A stretch of DNA of 42,043 bases from an uncultured Rubrobacteraceae bacterium (lineage in GTDB: Bacteria > Actinomycetota > Rubrobacteria > Rubrobacterales > Rubrobacteraceae). How positions within the stretch are numbered: the stretch's first letter is position 1; every line of letters begins with the position of its first letter. The position numbers and the translations under genes are program-made. Positions 1-7,307 of this stretch are shown piece after piece. A model generated the notes under the pieces. It saw only the letters and a list, made by a program, of their open reading frames with translations, made no database searches and had not been told where the DNA came from. Location of the stretch: positions 1 to 42,043 of the forward strand of contig CADCVE010000033.1 in the NCBI GenBank assembly GCA_902806065.1, given 5' to 3'.

Positions 1-114
1 GGTCAGGGTTATCGGACACGGCGTAGAGGCGAACGGCTCCTTCTACTGCTGCGCTCACTGCGCCAGTATGGCCGGTGCGACCCAGCAGGTTCAAGACCGG
101 GCCTGAGTCTAGAA

Positions 115-318
115 ACCGTCAGGCTGTCGGGCACAGACAGGCAGCCAGGGCCGGTACCGGGGATGCTCGACAGCAGCGTGACGTTCTTGCACCAGTTGCG
201 CGGTGCGCTGCGGAAGGCCCTATCGCCCTTGCGGGACTACGCGTAGAGCGGAGCCAGCGAGACGTTAGCGCCCATCTCGTCAATGAACACCAGCCGGCGT
301 CCGTCGAGTTCCCCGGCG
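115..318 (-). pseudogene. Decayed IS630-family transposase fragment
   Basis: Reading leftward, this stretch encodes LVFIDEMGANVSL, then, after an in-frame stop, a counterpart of APRNWGKNVTLL. It aligns residue by residue with the intact IS630 transposase at the other end of the window (LVFVDEMGANVSL, APRNWGKNVTLL). It keeps the first catalytic Asp region but has a TAG after the LYA residues, and the similarity stops near the CLSV residues. Only the middle of the catalytic domain remains, so it cannot be active. Left of about position 115 a different minus-strand frame stays open to the window edge. That may be a neighbouring gene fragment, which I cannot identify. Confidence 0.75.
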
Positions 319-466
319 GCTCCCTAATTTTGTGAGGATTTTCAGGTGCTTTCCGCAGATGAGGGTGTACGTTTGGTTGTCGAGGACTACCTGGCTAGCA
401 TCCCGGTTGAGCAGCGGCTGCCATCTCAAAGCATCGACGGACGGTAGCGGCCCGAACGACGAGAAG

Positions 467-1402
467 CTAGGCGAGCCGCGCCAGCTTTACCTGAGGGAGC
501 AAAGCGTCTACGTCGGCGGGGCGGATCACGCCCGAGGTAGACGTGAGTGTGTTGGCGGCGGCGCAGGCGGTGGCATAGACGGCGGCGTCGGGGACGGACG
601 AGCCCCGTTGGAAGGCGAGGAGGAGACCAGCTGCCATGACGTCTCCGGAGCCGATAGGGTTGATTGCATCCACCCGCGGTGGCTCAACACTCCACAGCCC
701 GCCGGAGTCGTCACCGAGCAAGGACCCGGAAGCCCCTGTTGAGACGAACGCCCACCGGGCTCCCGCATCGGTGAGCCCGGCGACGGCGTCGCGGACGTCG
801 GGCTCGCCATTGGGCAGGTTCAAGGTGTCCGCGACTTCTTCCAGGTTCGGCTTGACCAGGAAGGGTCTTTCTTCAAGAGCGGCGCGCAACGGCGCTTTCT
901 GGGCGTCTATGAGTACTGGCACACTGGCTTCGCGTGCGGCCTTTGTGAGCCGGGCGTAGAAGTCGTCGGGGACGCCGGGCGGGAAGGAGCCGATGAGACA
1001 GAGAGCCTGGGCTTCTTTGAGATCTTCGATCACGATCTCTTCGAGGGCGGCGATGTCCCCTTCGGAGACGGGGAGTGCCTCTTCCACTAGCTCCGTCACG
1101 GGACCATCGTTGGGGATCAAGGTCGCGCAAGTGCGCGTCGGAGCGTCGTCCTCCGTCCAGACGACCTCGTGTGGCACGCCCCGCGCCTCGAGCTCTCGCG
1201 CTACGAAGCGGCCCGGGTCACCGCCCAAAAAGGTCGCGAGCAGCGCCTGGCCTCCGAGCACCGTAACCGCACGGGCAACGTTAACCACCTTTCCCGACGC
1301 GGTAACACTTACCTTGTACGCCCGGTTCACGGCGCCGGGTTCGAGGCTCTCGAAGCACAGCGTACGTTGCATCGCAGGCGTCCCGCCGACACACAGGATC
1401 AC
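467..1402 (-). CDS. PfkB-family sugar-phosphate kinase (1-phosphofructokinase / tagatose-6-phosphate kinase type)
   Basis: Cytoplasmic ATP-dependent kinase of the ribokinase/PfkB superfamily, 311 aa, the usual length for LacC/FruK/PfkB enzymes. The N-terminal substrate loop TASGKVVNVARA (residues 34-45) and the C-terminal anion-hole motif INPIGSGDVMAAG (247-259, Asp254 as catalytic base) are both present. The start is GTG with GGGGAG upstream. It is the last gene of a tight run: DhnA aldolase, 2-hydroxyacid dehydrogenase, FGGY kinase, then this gene after a 65-bp gap. A plausible job is making a ketose bisphosphate for one of the aldolases in the cluster (inference). Family membership is clear; the substrate (fructose-1-P, tagatose-6-P or another) cannot be read from the sequence. 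Confidence 0.88.
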   Translation of the reverse strand: MILCVGGTPAMQRTLCFESLEPGAVNRAYKVSVTASGKVVNVARAVTVLGGQALLATFLGGDPGRFVARELEARGVPHEVVWTEDDAPTRTCATLIPNDGPVTELVEEALPVSEGDIAALEEIVIEDLKEAQALCLIGSFPPGVPDDFYARLTKAAREASVPVLIDAQKAPLRAALEERPFLVKPNLEEVADTLNLPNGEPDVRDAVAGLTDAGARWAFVSTGASGSLLGDDSGGLWSVEPPRVDAINPIGSGDVMAAGLLLAFQRGSSVPDAAVYATACAAANTLTSTSGVIRPADVDALLPQVKLARLA

Positions 1403-1467
1403 GACAGGTCTCCCCTCAATCTCTTAGCTGGTTATTGACGGCTGATTGCTCCTCCCAGAGGGAGAAC

Positions 1468-2973
1468 TCATCCCAGGCGCGGCCAGACGGGATCCAGGGC
1501 ATCCACGAGGCCCATGTAGGTCTCGTAGGCCCCGACGTACCGTTCGCTGTTCCTCGTGTCGGGCTCGTGGATGCGGAACTTGCGGACCACGTTAGCGGTG
1601 GCGTCATTCAACGAGGCGTAGACGCCGATCCCGACTCCGGCGCATAGGGCCGCGCCTAAAGCGCCCGTCTCCCCGGCGCCGGTGACCTCAACGGTCTCGT
1701 TCAGGGCGTCGGCGAACATCTGGGACCACACCTCGCTGCCGGAGCCTCCGCCCGTGAGCCTTATACGCTTCACATCGAAGGCGCCCCGCAGCAGGTCGAC
1801 GTGAGTCTTGTGGTTGAAGACGGTGCCTTCGAGGAGAGCGCGCAAGACGTGGCCGCGGGTATGCCAGCCGCGCAGGCCGAAGAAACCACCGGACGCGTCG
1901 TCGCCGTGCGGTGAGGAGTAGAGGAACGGGTGATAGAAGACCCGCGGCTCCTCGTTGATCACCCCTTCGACCTCCCGGTTGATGAACGCGAAGGGGGAAG
2001 CTCCAATCTCTTTGGAGGCTTTAACCTCCATCGGGCACATCCGCTGCACGAACCACTCCAGGTTCGTGGCGCTCGTCGGGGAGGCGGACATATTGAGGTA
2101 CAGGCCAGGCTCAACGAAGTTGCGGCAGGCCACGCCCTCGACGAAGGTAGGTTCGTCATTCACGACCTCGTTGATGGACCAGGTCCCAGCGATCAGGGTA
2201 AGGTCGCCTGGCTTCATGCAGCCGACGCCCACGGAGGAGCAGTCCACGTCATGCGCCCCGGCGGCGACCGGCGTACCGGCCTTGAGACCCGTGAGCTGGG
2301 CCGCCTCTTTGGTCACCTCGCCGACCATCTCGGTGCAGCCGACTATGGGCGGAAGCATCCCGCGGACTTCCTCGAGATCGTAGAGTGAGAACGCCTCTTC
2401 AGAGTAGTCTTGCGTGCGGACATCGGTGAAGCCGCTACTTGCTTCGGAGGGATCGGTGGCAAATTCACCTGTGAGTTTGTAACGGAGCCAATCCTTCACG
2501 TACACTGCCCAGCGCGTCTGCTCTAACACCTCCGGCTGATTTTCCTTGAACCACGCCAAGAGGACAGGCGGCAGCGCCGCGAAGGGTCGCTGCCCATTGA
2601 ACTCGAGTACCTTGTCGCTCACGCCCGCCTCGTCCCAGCGCGTGAGCAGCTTGTGCGCCCTGGTGTCCATGGACTGGATACCGGCGCGCACCGACTCCCC
2701 GTTCTCGTCCACGAGGTAGATGCCATCGCCATGGCCCGACATGCCGACCGCCGAGATCTCGCCACCGTCGATCTTGGCCGCCAGGATCGCCTCGCGCACC
2801 GCCGTCTGGGTGTTCTCCCAGACGGTGTTCATGTCCTGCTCGACCCAGCGTGGTTGCGGGTTTACCTGCTTGTTGTTGACGCTCCCCACACCGCGCTCGT
2901 AACCTTCCTCGTCGAACACGACCGCCTTTGTGCTCGTGTTTCCGCTGTCTATTCCGAGTAAGTACGGGCTCAT
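1468..2973 (-). CDS. FGGY-family carbohydrate kinase, L-xylulose kinase (LyxK)-like
   Basis: ATP-dependent sugar or polyol kinase of the FGGY family, 501 aa with both actin-like lobes. The phosphate-1 motif GIDSGNTSTKAVV lies at residues 7-19, and the catalytic-base region AGAHDVD at 239-244. Segments such as LPPIVGCTEMVGEVT, LTGLKAGTPV and ASPTSATNLEWF resemble the E. coli L-xylulose kinase LyxK from memory, more than xylulokinase or glycerol kinase. It overlaps the upstream dehydrogenase by 4 bp (ATGA), which implies translational coupling. The likely substrate is a ketopentose or ketohexose (inference). Of the five intact FGGY kinases in the window this is the only LyxK-like one. Confidence 0.88.
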   Translation of the reverse strand: MSPYLLGIDSGNTSTKAVVFDEEGYERGVGSVNNKQVNPQPRWVEQDMNTVWENTQTAVREAILAAKIDGGEISAVGMSGHGDGIYLVDENGESVRAGIQSMDTRAHKLLTRWDEAGVSDKVLEFNGQRPFAALPPVLLAWFKENQPEVLEQTRWAVYVKDWLRYKLTGEFATDPSEASSGFTDVRTQDYSEEAFSLYDLEEVRGMLPPIVGCTEMVGEVTKEAAQLTGLKAGTPVAAGAHDVDCSSVGVGCMKPGDLTLIAGTWSINEVVNDEPTFVEGVACRNFVEPGLYLNMSASPTSATNLEWFVQRMCPMEVKASKEIGASPFAFINREVEGVINEEPRVFYHPFLYSSPHGDDASGGFFGLRGWHTRGHVLRALLEGTVFNHKTHVDLLRGAFDVKRIRLTGGGSGSEVWSQMFADALNETVEVTGAGETGALGAALCAGVGIGVYASLNDATANVVRKFRIHEPDTRNSERYVGAYETYMGLVDALDPVWPRLG

Positions 2974-4025
2974 GCCTTCTCCAGACTCTCGGCGTTGACC
3001 GTATTAGTCGCGTGTCCGGTCTCCGCTATCTCCTTGACCGCCTCTGCGACCATCCTTACCGAGTTCTCCCAGGTGCTCGTGGTGGTGCCGGCGATATGTG
3101 GGGTCAGGGTGACGTTCTCCAGCTTCAGCCAGGGACTGTCTTCGCCCAGAGGTTCGTCGTCGTGGACGTCGAGCGCGGCCCCGGCGATGCGGCCTTCCTT
3201 TAGAGTCTCGTAGAGGTCGTCGTAGCGGACCATGCGGCTGCGCGCGTTGTTGATGAAGTAGGCGGTCGGCTTCATCATCTCGAAGTGTTCTTTTCCGATG
3301 AAGCGCCGGGTCTCATCCGTCAGCCGCGCGTGCAGGCTTACGAAATCCGACTCGCGGAAGATCTGCTCTATCTCCTCGACCTTCTCGCCGCCGTAGGAGG
3401 AAATCGTCGCCTCGTCTACGTACGGGTCGTAGACCAGAAGTTCGACGTTAAAGCCCGAGAGGCGCGGCGCGAGCTGGCGGGCGACCTGGCCGAGCCCGAT
3501 CAGGCCAACCGTACACCCGTAGAGGTCGTAGGGCATCTGCGGAAACTCCTTGGGCCACCTACCGGCGCGTATCCCACGGTCCACGCGCGCTATATCCCTC
3601 GTCTCGGCCAGCATCAGGGCGATGGCCTGCTCGGCGACCGCCGAGGCGTTGCGGCCGACGAGGTTTACGACGGCGATCCCACGCGCGGAAGCGACCTCGA
3701 CGTTGACGTTCTCGTAGCCTGCGCGGGCCACGACCACGGCCTTCAGGTTCGGAGCGGCCTCCAGAACCGCTTCCGGGATCGGGGCGAAATGGACCGCTAT
3801 AACCTCGGCGTCGCCGACGGCCTCGATGATCTCCTCCGGCGTCGGCACGACCTCCGGGCCGTCCTGCTCCATGACCTGCTGCAGGTGGTGCTGGTCTTCG
3901 GCCTTCTCGCCAGCCCACGAGACCTCCCGGATCGCTACGCAGTCGTCGCCTCCCATCTCCTTCTCTATGGCCTCCTTGAACCGCTTCGAGGAGAGGAACA
4001 GGTCGCCGACGCACAGAACCTCCAT
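2970..4025 (-). CDS. D-isomer-specific 2-hydroxyacid dehydrogenase family protein
   Basis: NAD(P)-dependent oxidoreductase, 351 aa, of the SerA/glyoxylate reductase family. The Rossmann motif GLIGLGQVA is at residues 174-182. The catalytic triad of the family is visible as Arg262 (NNARSR), Glu291 (DVHDDEP) and His310 (TPHIAG). No C-terminal ACT domain is present, which argues against a feedback-regulated phosphoglycerate dehydrogenase. It starts 4 bp after the DhnA aldolase stop, with GAGGAGG upstream, and overlaps the FGGY kinase by ATGA. An aldehyde or acid fragment made by retro-aldol cleavage (glyoxylate or hydroxypyruvate type) would be a sensible substrate (inference). Confidence 0.87.
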   Translation of the reverse strand: MEVLCVGDLFLSSKRFKEAIEKEMGGDDCVAIREVSWAGEKAEDQHHLQQVMEQDGPEVVPTPEEIIEAVGDAEVIAVHFAPIPEAVLEAAPNLKAVVVARAGYENVNVEVASARGIAVVNLVGRNASAVAEQAIALMLAETRDIARVDRGIRAGRWPKEFPQMPYDLYGCTVGLIGLGQVARQLAPRLSGFNVELLVYDPYVDEATISSYGGEKVEEIEQIFRESDFVSLHARLTDETRRFIGKEHFEMMKPTAYFINNARSRMVRYDDLYETLKEGRIAGAALDVHDDEPLGEDSPWLKLENVTLTPHIAGTTTSTWENSVRMVAEAVKEIAETGHATNTVNAESLEKA

Positions 4026-4029
4026 GCCG

Positions 4030-4824
4030 CTACCTCCTCACCGAAACGCCGTGTACGACCTCCCGGAGGGAGGCGGACATCTTCGCCGGGTCGTCGGCCT
4101 GCCAGACGTTCCTCCCGAAGATGAGCCCGCGGGCGCCGGCCTCTATCGCACCCCGGGCGTTCTCCAGGACGTCCTCCTCGGAGCCGCCCTTCGCCCCTCC
4201 CAGAGTGAGGACGGGGACCGGGCATTCCTCTATCACGGCGGCCATCGTCTCCGGGTCGCCAGTGTACTCGGTCTTTATAGCGTCGGCCCCGAGCTCGACG
4301 GCTATGCGGCAGCAGTACGCGAGCAGGTCCGGGTCCTTCTTGTCGGACATGCGCGAGCCCCACAACGTCGCCTCCACGATCAGGGGCAGCCCGACCCGGC
4401 GCGCCTCGTGCGCGGCCCCGGCGATGGCCCGGGCGTTGTCAGCGAACATCGTCCCCTCTTCTGGACCCATGATCAGGTACATCACCATCGCCCCGGCTCC
4501 CAGAGCGGCGGCCTCCCGAGGGGAGCATATGACCCGGTAGTGTTCCCCGATGTCTTCCATGCGTTCGTCCAAGATCGTCCAGTCCGCGCGCAAAACGGGA
4601 ACCGGAGCTCCCCTGAAGGCGAACAAGCGATATGCCTGCTTCAGCAGTCCAGGCGAGATCAGAACACCGTCCGGCTCGCCGGCTACTATGTTCTCGACGA
4701 CCTCTAAGGGCTTCCCGGCCTCCGGCGGTACCCTGAGGTTCGTCCCGTGATCGAAAGCAGTTATGAAAGATCGCCCACTCTCCCGGTCGAACAACTGGCC
4801 AAGCCTCAACTCCGCACCACTCAT
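4030..4824 (-). CDS. DhnA-type class I aldolase (DeoC/FbaB/LsrF family)
   Basis: Schiff-base TIM-barrel aldolase. I place the start at the ATG of MSGAELRLGQ because GGGAAGGGAGAG lies just upstream; an in-frame ATG 14 codons earlier has no such site. This gives 264 aa. Family marks are AFDHG (23-27), the lysine of AIKTEY (Lys184, expected Schiff-base residue), LGGAKGG (208-214) and GRNVWQ (237-242). Relatives act on fructose-1,6-bisphosphate, sulfofructose or deoxyketogluconate phosphates, or as the LsrF thiolase. It heads a coupled run with the dehydrogenase, LyxK-like kinase and PfkB kinase. It may therefore cleave the phosphorylated sugar those kinases make (inference). Confidence 0.87.
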   Translation of the reverse strand: MSGAELRLGQLFDRESGRSFITAFDHGTNLRVPPEAGKPLEVVENIVAGEPDGVLISPGLLKQAYRLFAFRGAPVPVLRADWTILDERMEDIGEHYRVICSPREAAALGAGAMVMYLIMGPEEGTMFADNARAIAGAAHEARRVGLPLIVEATLWGSRMSDKKDPDLLAYCCRIAVELGADAIKTEYTGDPETMAAVIEECPVPVLTLGGAKGGSEEDVLENARGAIEAGARGLIFGRNVWQADDPAKMSASLREVVHGVSVRR

Positions 4825-4908
4825 CTCTCTCCCTTCCCTAGTTCCCGAGTTCCTACCCATGTGCAATTATGCCTTCTTACTCAAATTCGCCGCTACCTCG
4901 GGATTCCT

Positions 4909-5604
4909 TCAATAGGTATCCCAGCTTGACTGTCCGATGGCGCGACGCCCCGCGTCGAGGATCTTACGCATCTCCTGCGCCGGATTGCCCTTGTATACGG
5001 CGGAGCCGGCGACCAACACCCGGGCGCCGGCCTCGGCCACGAGCGGGGCCGTCTCCTCGTTGATGCCGCCGTCCACCTCTATCGGCAGGTCGGTCATCTC
5101 CCGCAGGCGTCGAATCTTATCGGCCATCTCCGGGATGAAGCTCTGGCCCCCGAAGCCCGGGTTGACGCTCATGACCAGGATAAAGTCCAGATAGGGAAGC
5201 GCCCACTCTACGGACTCTGGCGGGGTGGTAGGGTTTAGCGCCACCCCGGCCTCGGCACCGCCGCTCCGGATCATGGTCAGCGTGCGATGCAGGTGCATGA
5301 CCACCTCAGGTTGGACCGAGATGCTCGCCACGCCCGCGTCCAAAAAAGCGGGTATGAGGATGTCCGGATTCTCGACCATCAGGTGGGCATCGACCGGGAG
5401 GGCCGTCTCCGGGACGAGCGAAGCGGCGACCACCGGTCCGATGGTCAGGTTCGGGACGAAGTGGTTGTCCATAGCGTCGAAGTGGATTAGCTCCGCCCCG
5501 CCCTCCTCAGCCTTTCGCACCTCCTCCGCCAGGTGAGCGAAGTTGGCCGCGAGTATTGAAGGTCCACCAACTACTCTATCTCCCAGCCCGGAAAAGAGTT
5601 TCAC
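4909..5604 (-). CDS. rpe: Ribulose-phosphate 3-epimerase
   Basis: Interconverts D-ribulose-5-phosphate and D-xylulose-5-phosphate in the pentose phosphate pathway. The 231-aa length is typical. The four expected metal ligands are visible: His41 and Asp43 (HFDAMDNHFVPN), His74 (VDAHLM) and Asp178 (EVDGGIN). The phosphate loop NPGFGGQSF is at about 148-156. The usual DVMD reads DAMD, a mild substitution. It starts at GTG with AAGGAG upstream, 22 bp after rpiA, and is followed after 84 bp by the DhnA aldolase. The rpiA-rpe pair lets any ketopentose-5-phosphate enter the non-oxidative branch. Confidence 0.95.
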   Translation of the reverse strand: MKLFSGLGDRVVGGPSILAANFAHLAEEVRKAEEGGAELIHFDAMDNHFVPNLTIGPVVAASLVPETALPVDAHLMVENPDILIPAFLDAGVASISVQPEVVMHLHRTLTMIRSGGAEAGVALNPTTPPESVEWALPYLDFILVMSVNPGFGGQSFIPEMADKIRRLREMTDLPIEVDGGINEETAPLVAEAGARVLVAGSAVYKGNPAQEMRKILDAGRRAIGQSSWDTY

Positions 5605-5626
5605 GCGTTACAGAGCTCCTTCTCTA

Positions 5627-6325
5627 TCAGATCGCAAAAATCTCTACCCCATCCGCTTGCCCCACCACGGCGGCGCGGACGATCCCGAGAAAGAGGCCGG
5701 TCTCTATCGCACCGGGGATATGCTTTATCTCCGTCTGCAGGGCCTCTGGCTCTGGAATCGCGTCGAAGAGGCAGTCCACCGTGTAGTGGCCCCCATCTGT
5801 GATGAACGGCCGTCTCGGGTCCGAGTCCCCCGTCCTTAGCGTTGCATCGCAGCCCAGCGAGGCGAGGGCGTCCAGGGTCGCCTCCCACCCGAAGGGTTCG
5901 ACCTCGACAGGGACCGGGCCCTTGCCCACGGATTCGACCAGCTTGGAGCCGTCGGCCACGATCACGAGGCCGTCGCGGGAGGAGGCGGCCACGATCTTCT
6001 CCCGCAACAGCGCGCCACCCCATCCTTTGAGAACATCGAGGTCGCGGGAGACCTCGTCCGCCCCGTCCAGGGTGAGGTCCGGCAGGGCCTCCGAGAGGGT
6101 GAGGAGCGGCACGCCGAACTCCTTCGCCAGCGCCACCGTGCGCTCAGAGGTGGGTATCCCACGCACGCCGCGCAACTCTCCGGCGGCGAGCAACTCTCCT
6201 ACCCTCCTGACCACCCAGTACGCCGTCGTACCCGTCCCGAGGCCCAGGATCATGCCGGCCTCGACGTAGCGCTCCACCGCCTCGTGAGCAACGACGCGCT
6301 TGGGGTCTTCCACGGCGCCGCTCAA
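5627..6325 (-). CDS. rpiA: Ribose-5-phosphate isomerase A
   Basis: Interconverts ribose-5-phosphate and ribulose-5-phosphate. RpiA marks are GLGTGTTA (28-35), DGADEV (87-92) and KGWGGALLREKIVA, with the catalytic Glu at about 109. The start is set by the upstream gene: a TTG overlaps the PPK2 stop codon (TTGA), giving 232 aa. A GTG 12 bp further in is the alternative. The frame is open further upstream, but that stretch lies inside PPK2 and has no RpiA similarity. The overlap suggests translational coupling to PPK2. A second, RpiB-type isomerase is encoded at 24336-24815. Confidence 0.92.
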   Translation of the reverse strand: MSGAVEDPKRVVAHEAVERYVEAGMILGLGTGTTAYWVVRRVGELLAAGELRGVRGIPTSERTVALAKEFGVPLLTLSEALPDLTLDGADEVSRDLDVLKGWGGALLREKIVAASSRDGLVIVADGSKLVESVGKGPVPVEVEPFGWEATLDALASLGCDATLRTGDSDPRRPFITDGGHYTVDCLFDAIPEPEALQTEIKHIPGAIETGLFLGIVRAAVVGQADGVEIFAI

Positions 6326-7215
6326 TCCGGTATCGTTATATTTTCGAGGCCCTTTTCGGCCGGAGGGAACTGAGGGTCGATCTCTTCCAAGGTGTCTGCT
6401 AGGGCGCGGGCGATGACCAGGTTGCGATACCATTTCTTGTTCGCCGGGATCACGTACCAGGGCGCGTACTCCGTGGAGGTCGCGTAGATCGCGTCCTCGA
6501 AGGCGCGCGGGTAGTCCTCCCAGTACGCGCGCTCCTTGAGATCGTTGGTCGAGAACTTCCATCTCTTGTTCGGGTCAGCCAAACGGCTCTCCAGGCGACG
6601 CTTCTGCTCGTCTTTGGAGATGTGCAAATAGAACTTGATTACCGAGATGTTATTCTGAGTGAGGTTCCACTCGAAGTTGTTTATCAACTCGTAGCGCGGG
6701 CGCCAGACCTCATCGGGGACCAGGTTCTTTACCCGGACCACGAGCACGTCTTCGTAGTGGGAGCGGTTGAAGATCCCGATGCGTCCCACTGCGGGCGCGC
6801 TCTTGTGGTAGCGCCACAGGAAGTCGTGGTTGCGCTCCTCGGGGTTGGGTGCCTTGAAAGAGGATACACGGCAACCCTGCGGGTTCACGCCGCTGAAGAC
6901 GTGCTTGATTGCACCGTCCTTGCCGCCGGTGTCCATCGCCTGCAGCACGATCAGGAGCCCGTGCTTGTTCTCCGCGTAGAGCTTGCCCTGCAAGTCCTGG
7001 ATGCGAAGCCGCTGCTCCTCGAGCTCGTCCAGGACATCCCTCTTTCTCTCGTAACCCTCGGACTGGTTGGCATCTATGGCGGGCAACACGATCCGCTCTC
7101 CAGGCGCCACCCGGTAGTCTGGGTACGCTTCCGATGACCGAACTACCGCCTCGACTTTTCCGTTCTTCCTCGCGTCCTTCTTCTTTACATCCTTCTTCTT
7201 CGAGCCCTTAGCCAA
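6322..7215 (-). CDS. PPK2-family polyphosphate:nucleotide phosphotransferase
   Basis: Moves phosphate between inorganic polyphosphate and nucleotides (AMP, ADP, GDP or similar). It has 297 aa, the length of one-domain PPK2 proteins. Walker A-like AMDTGGKDGAIKH is at 93-105 and the Walker B/lid region IGIFNRSHYEDVL at 147-159. NEERNHDFLWRYHK-like and EYAPWYVIPANKKWYRN segments are family hallmarks. The N-terminus is a Lys-rich tail of about 20 residues. It starts at TTG with AAAGGAG upstream, 92 bp after GH65, and its stop overlaps the rpiA start. A polyphosphate enzyme inside a sugar operon suggests polyphosphate-supported ATP supply for the many kinases (inference). Subclass (AMP or ADP) is not decided here. 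Confidence 0.92.
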   Translation of the reverse strand: MAKGSKKKDVKKKDARKNGKVEAVVRSSEAYPDYRVAPGERIVLPAIDANQSEGYERKRDVLDELEEQRLRIQDLQGKLYAENKHGLLIVLQAMDTGGKDGAIKHVFSGVNPQGCRVSSFKAPNPEERNHDFLWRYHKSAPAVGRIGIFNRSHYEDVLVVRVKNLVPDEVWRPRYELINNFEWNLTQNNISVIKFYLHISKDEQKRRLESRLADPNKRWKFSTNDLKERAYWEDYPRAFEDAIYATSTEYAPWYVIPANKKWYRNLVIARALADTLEEIDPQFPPAEKGLENITIPD

Positions 7216-7307
7216 AACAGACTCCTTTCCTCGATCCCTGCAACGCGCCGTGACGGACCGGTCGTTTGTCTCTTACTGGCCCGCCCATCACTACTAGTGG
7301 GGTTTCT

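Noticed and set aside
1-114. Open minus-strand frame from about 114 to the edge (residues GRTGHTGAVSAAVEGAVRLY)
   Set aside because: Looks protein-like but has no visible start and no recognisable family; it may continue outside the window.
338-436. Short plus-strand frame GTG...TAG with protein-like residues (VRLVVEDYLASIPVEQRL) between the IS630 relic and the PfkB gene
   Set aside because: Only about 30 codons, GTG start with a weak ribosome site and no recognised family; could be a gene tail, but cannot be supported.
2970-4025. Biosynthetic D-3-phosphoglycerate dehydrogenase (SerA)
   Set aside because: No ACT or intervening regulatory domain, and the context is sugar catabolism; kept as a general 2-hydroxyacid dehydrogenase.
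5627-6562. Longer RpiA with about 79 extra N-terminal residues
   Set aside because: The extension lies inside the PPK2 coding region and has no RpiA similarity; TTG at 6325 fits family length.
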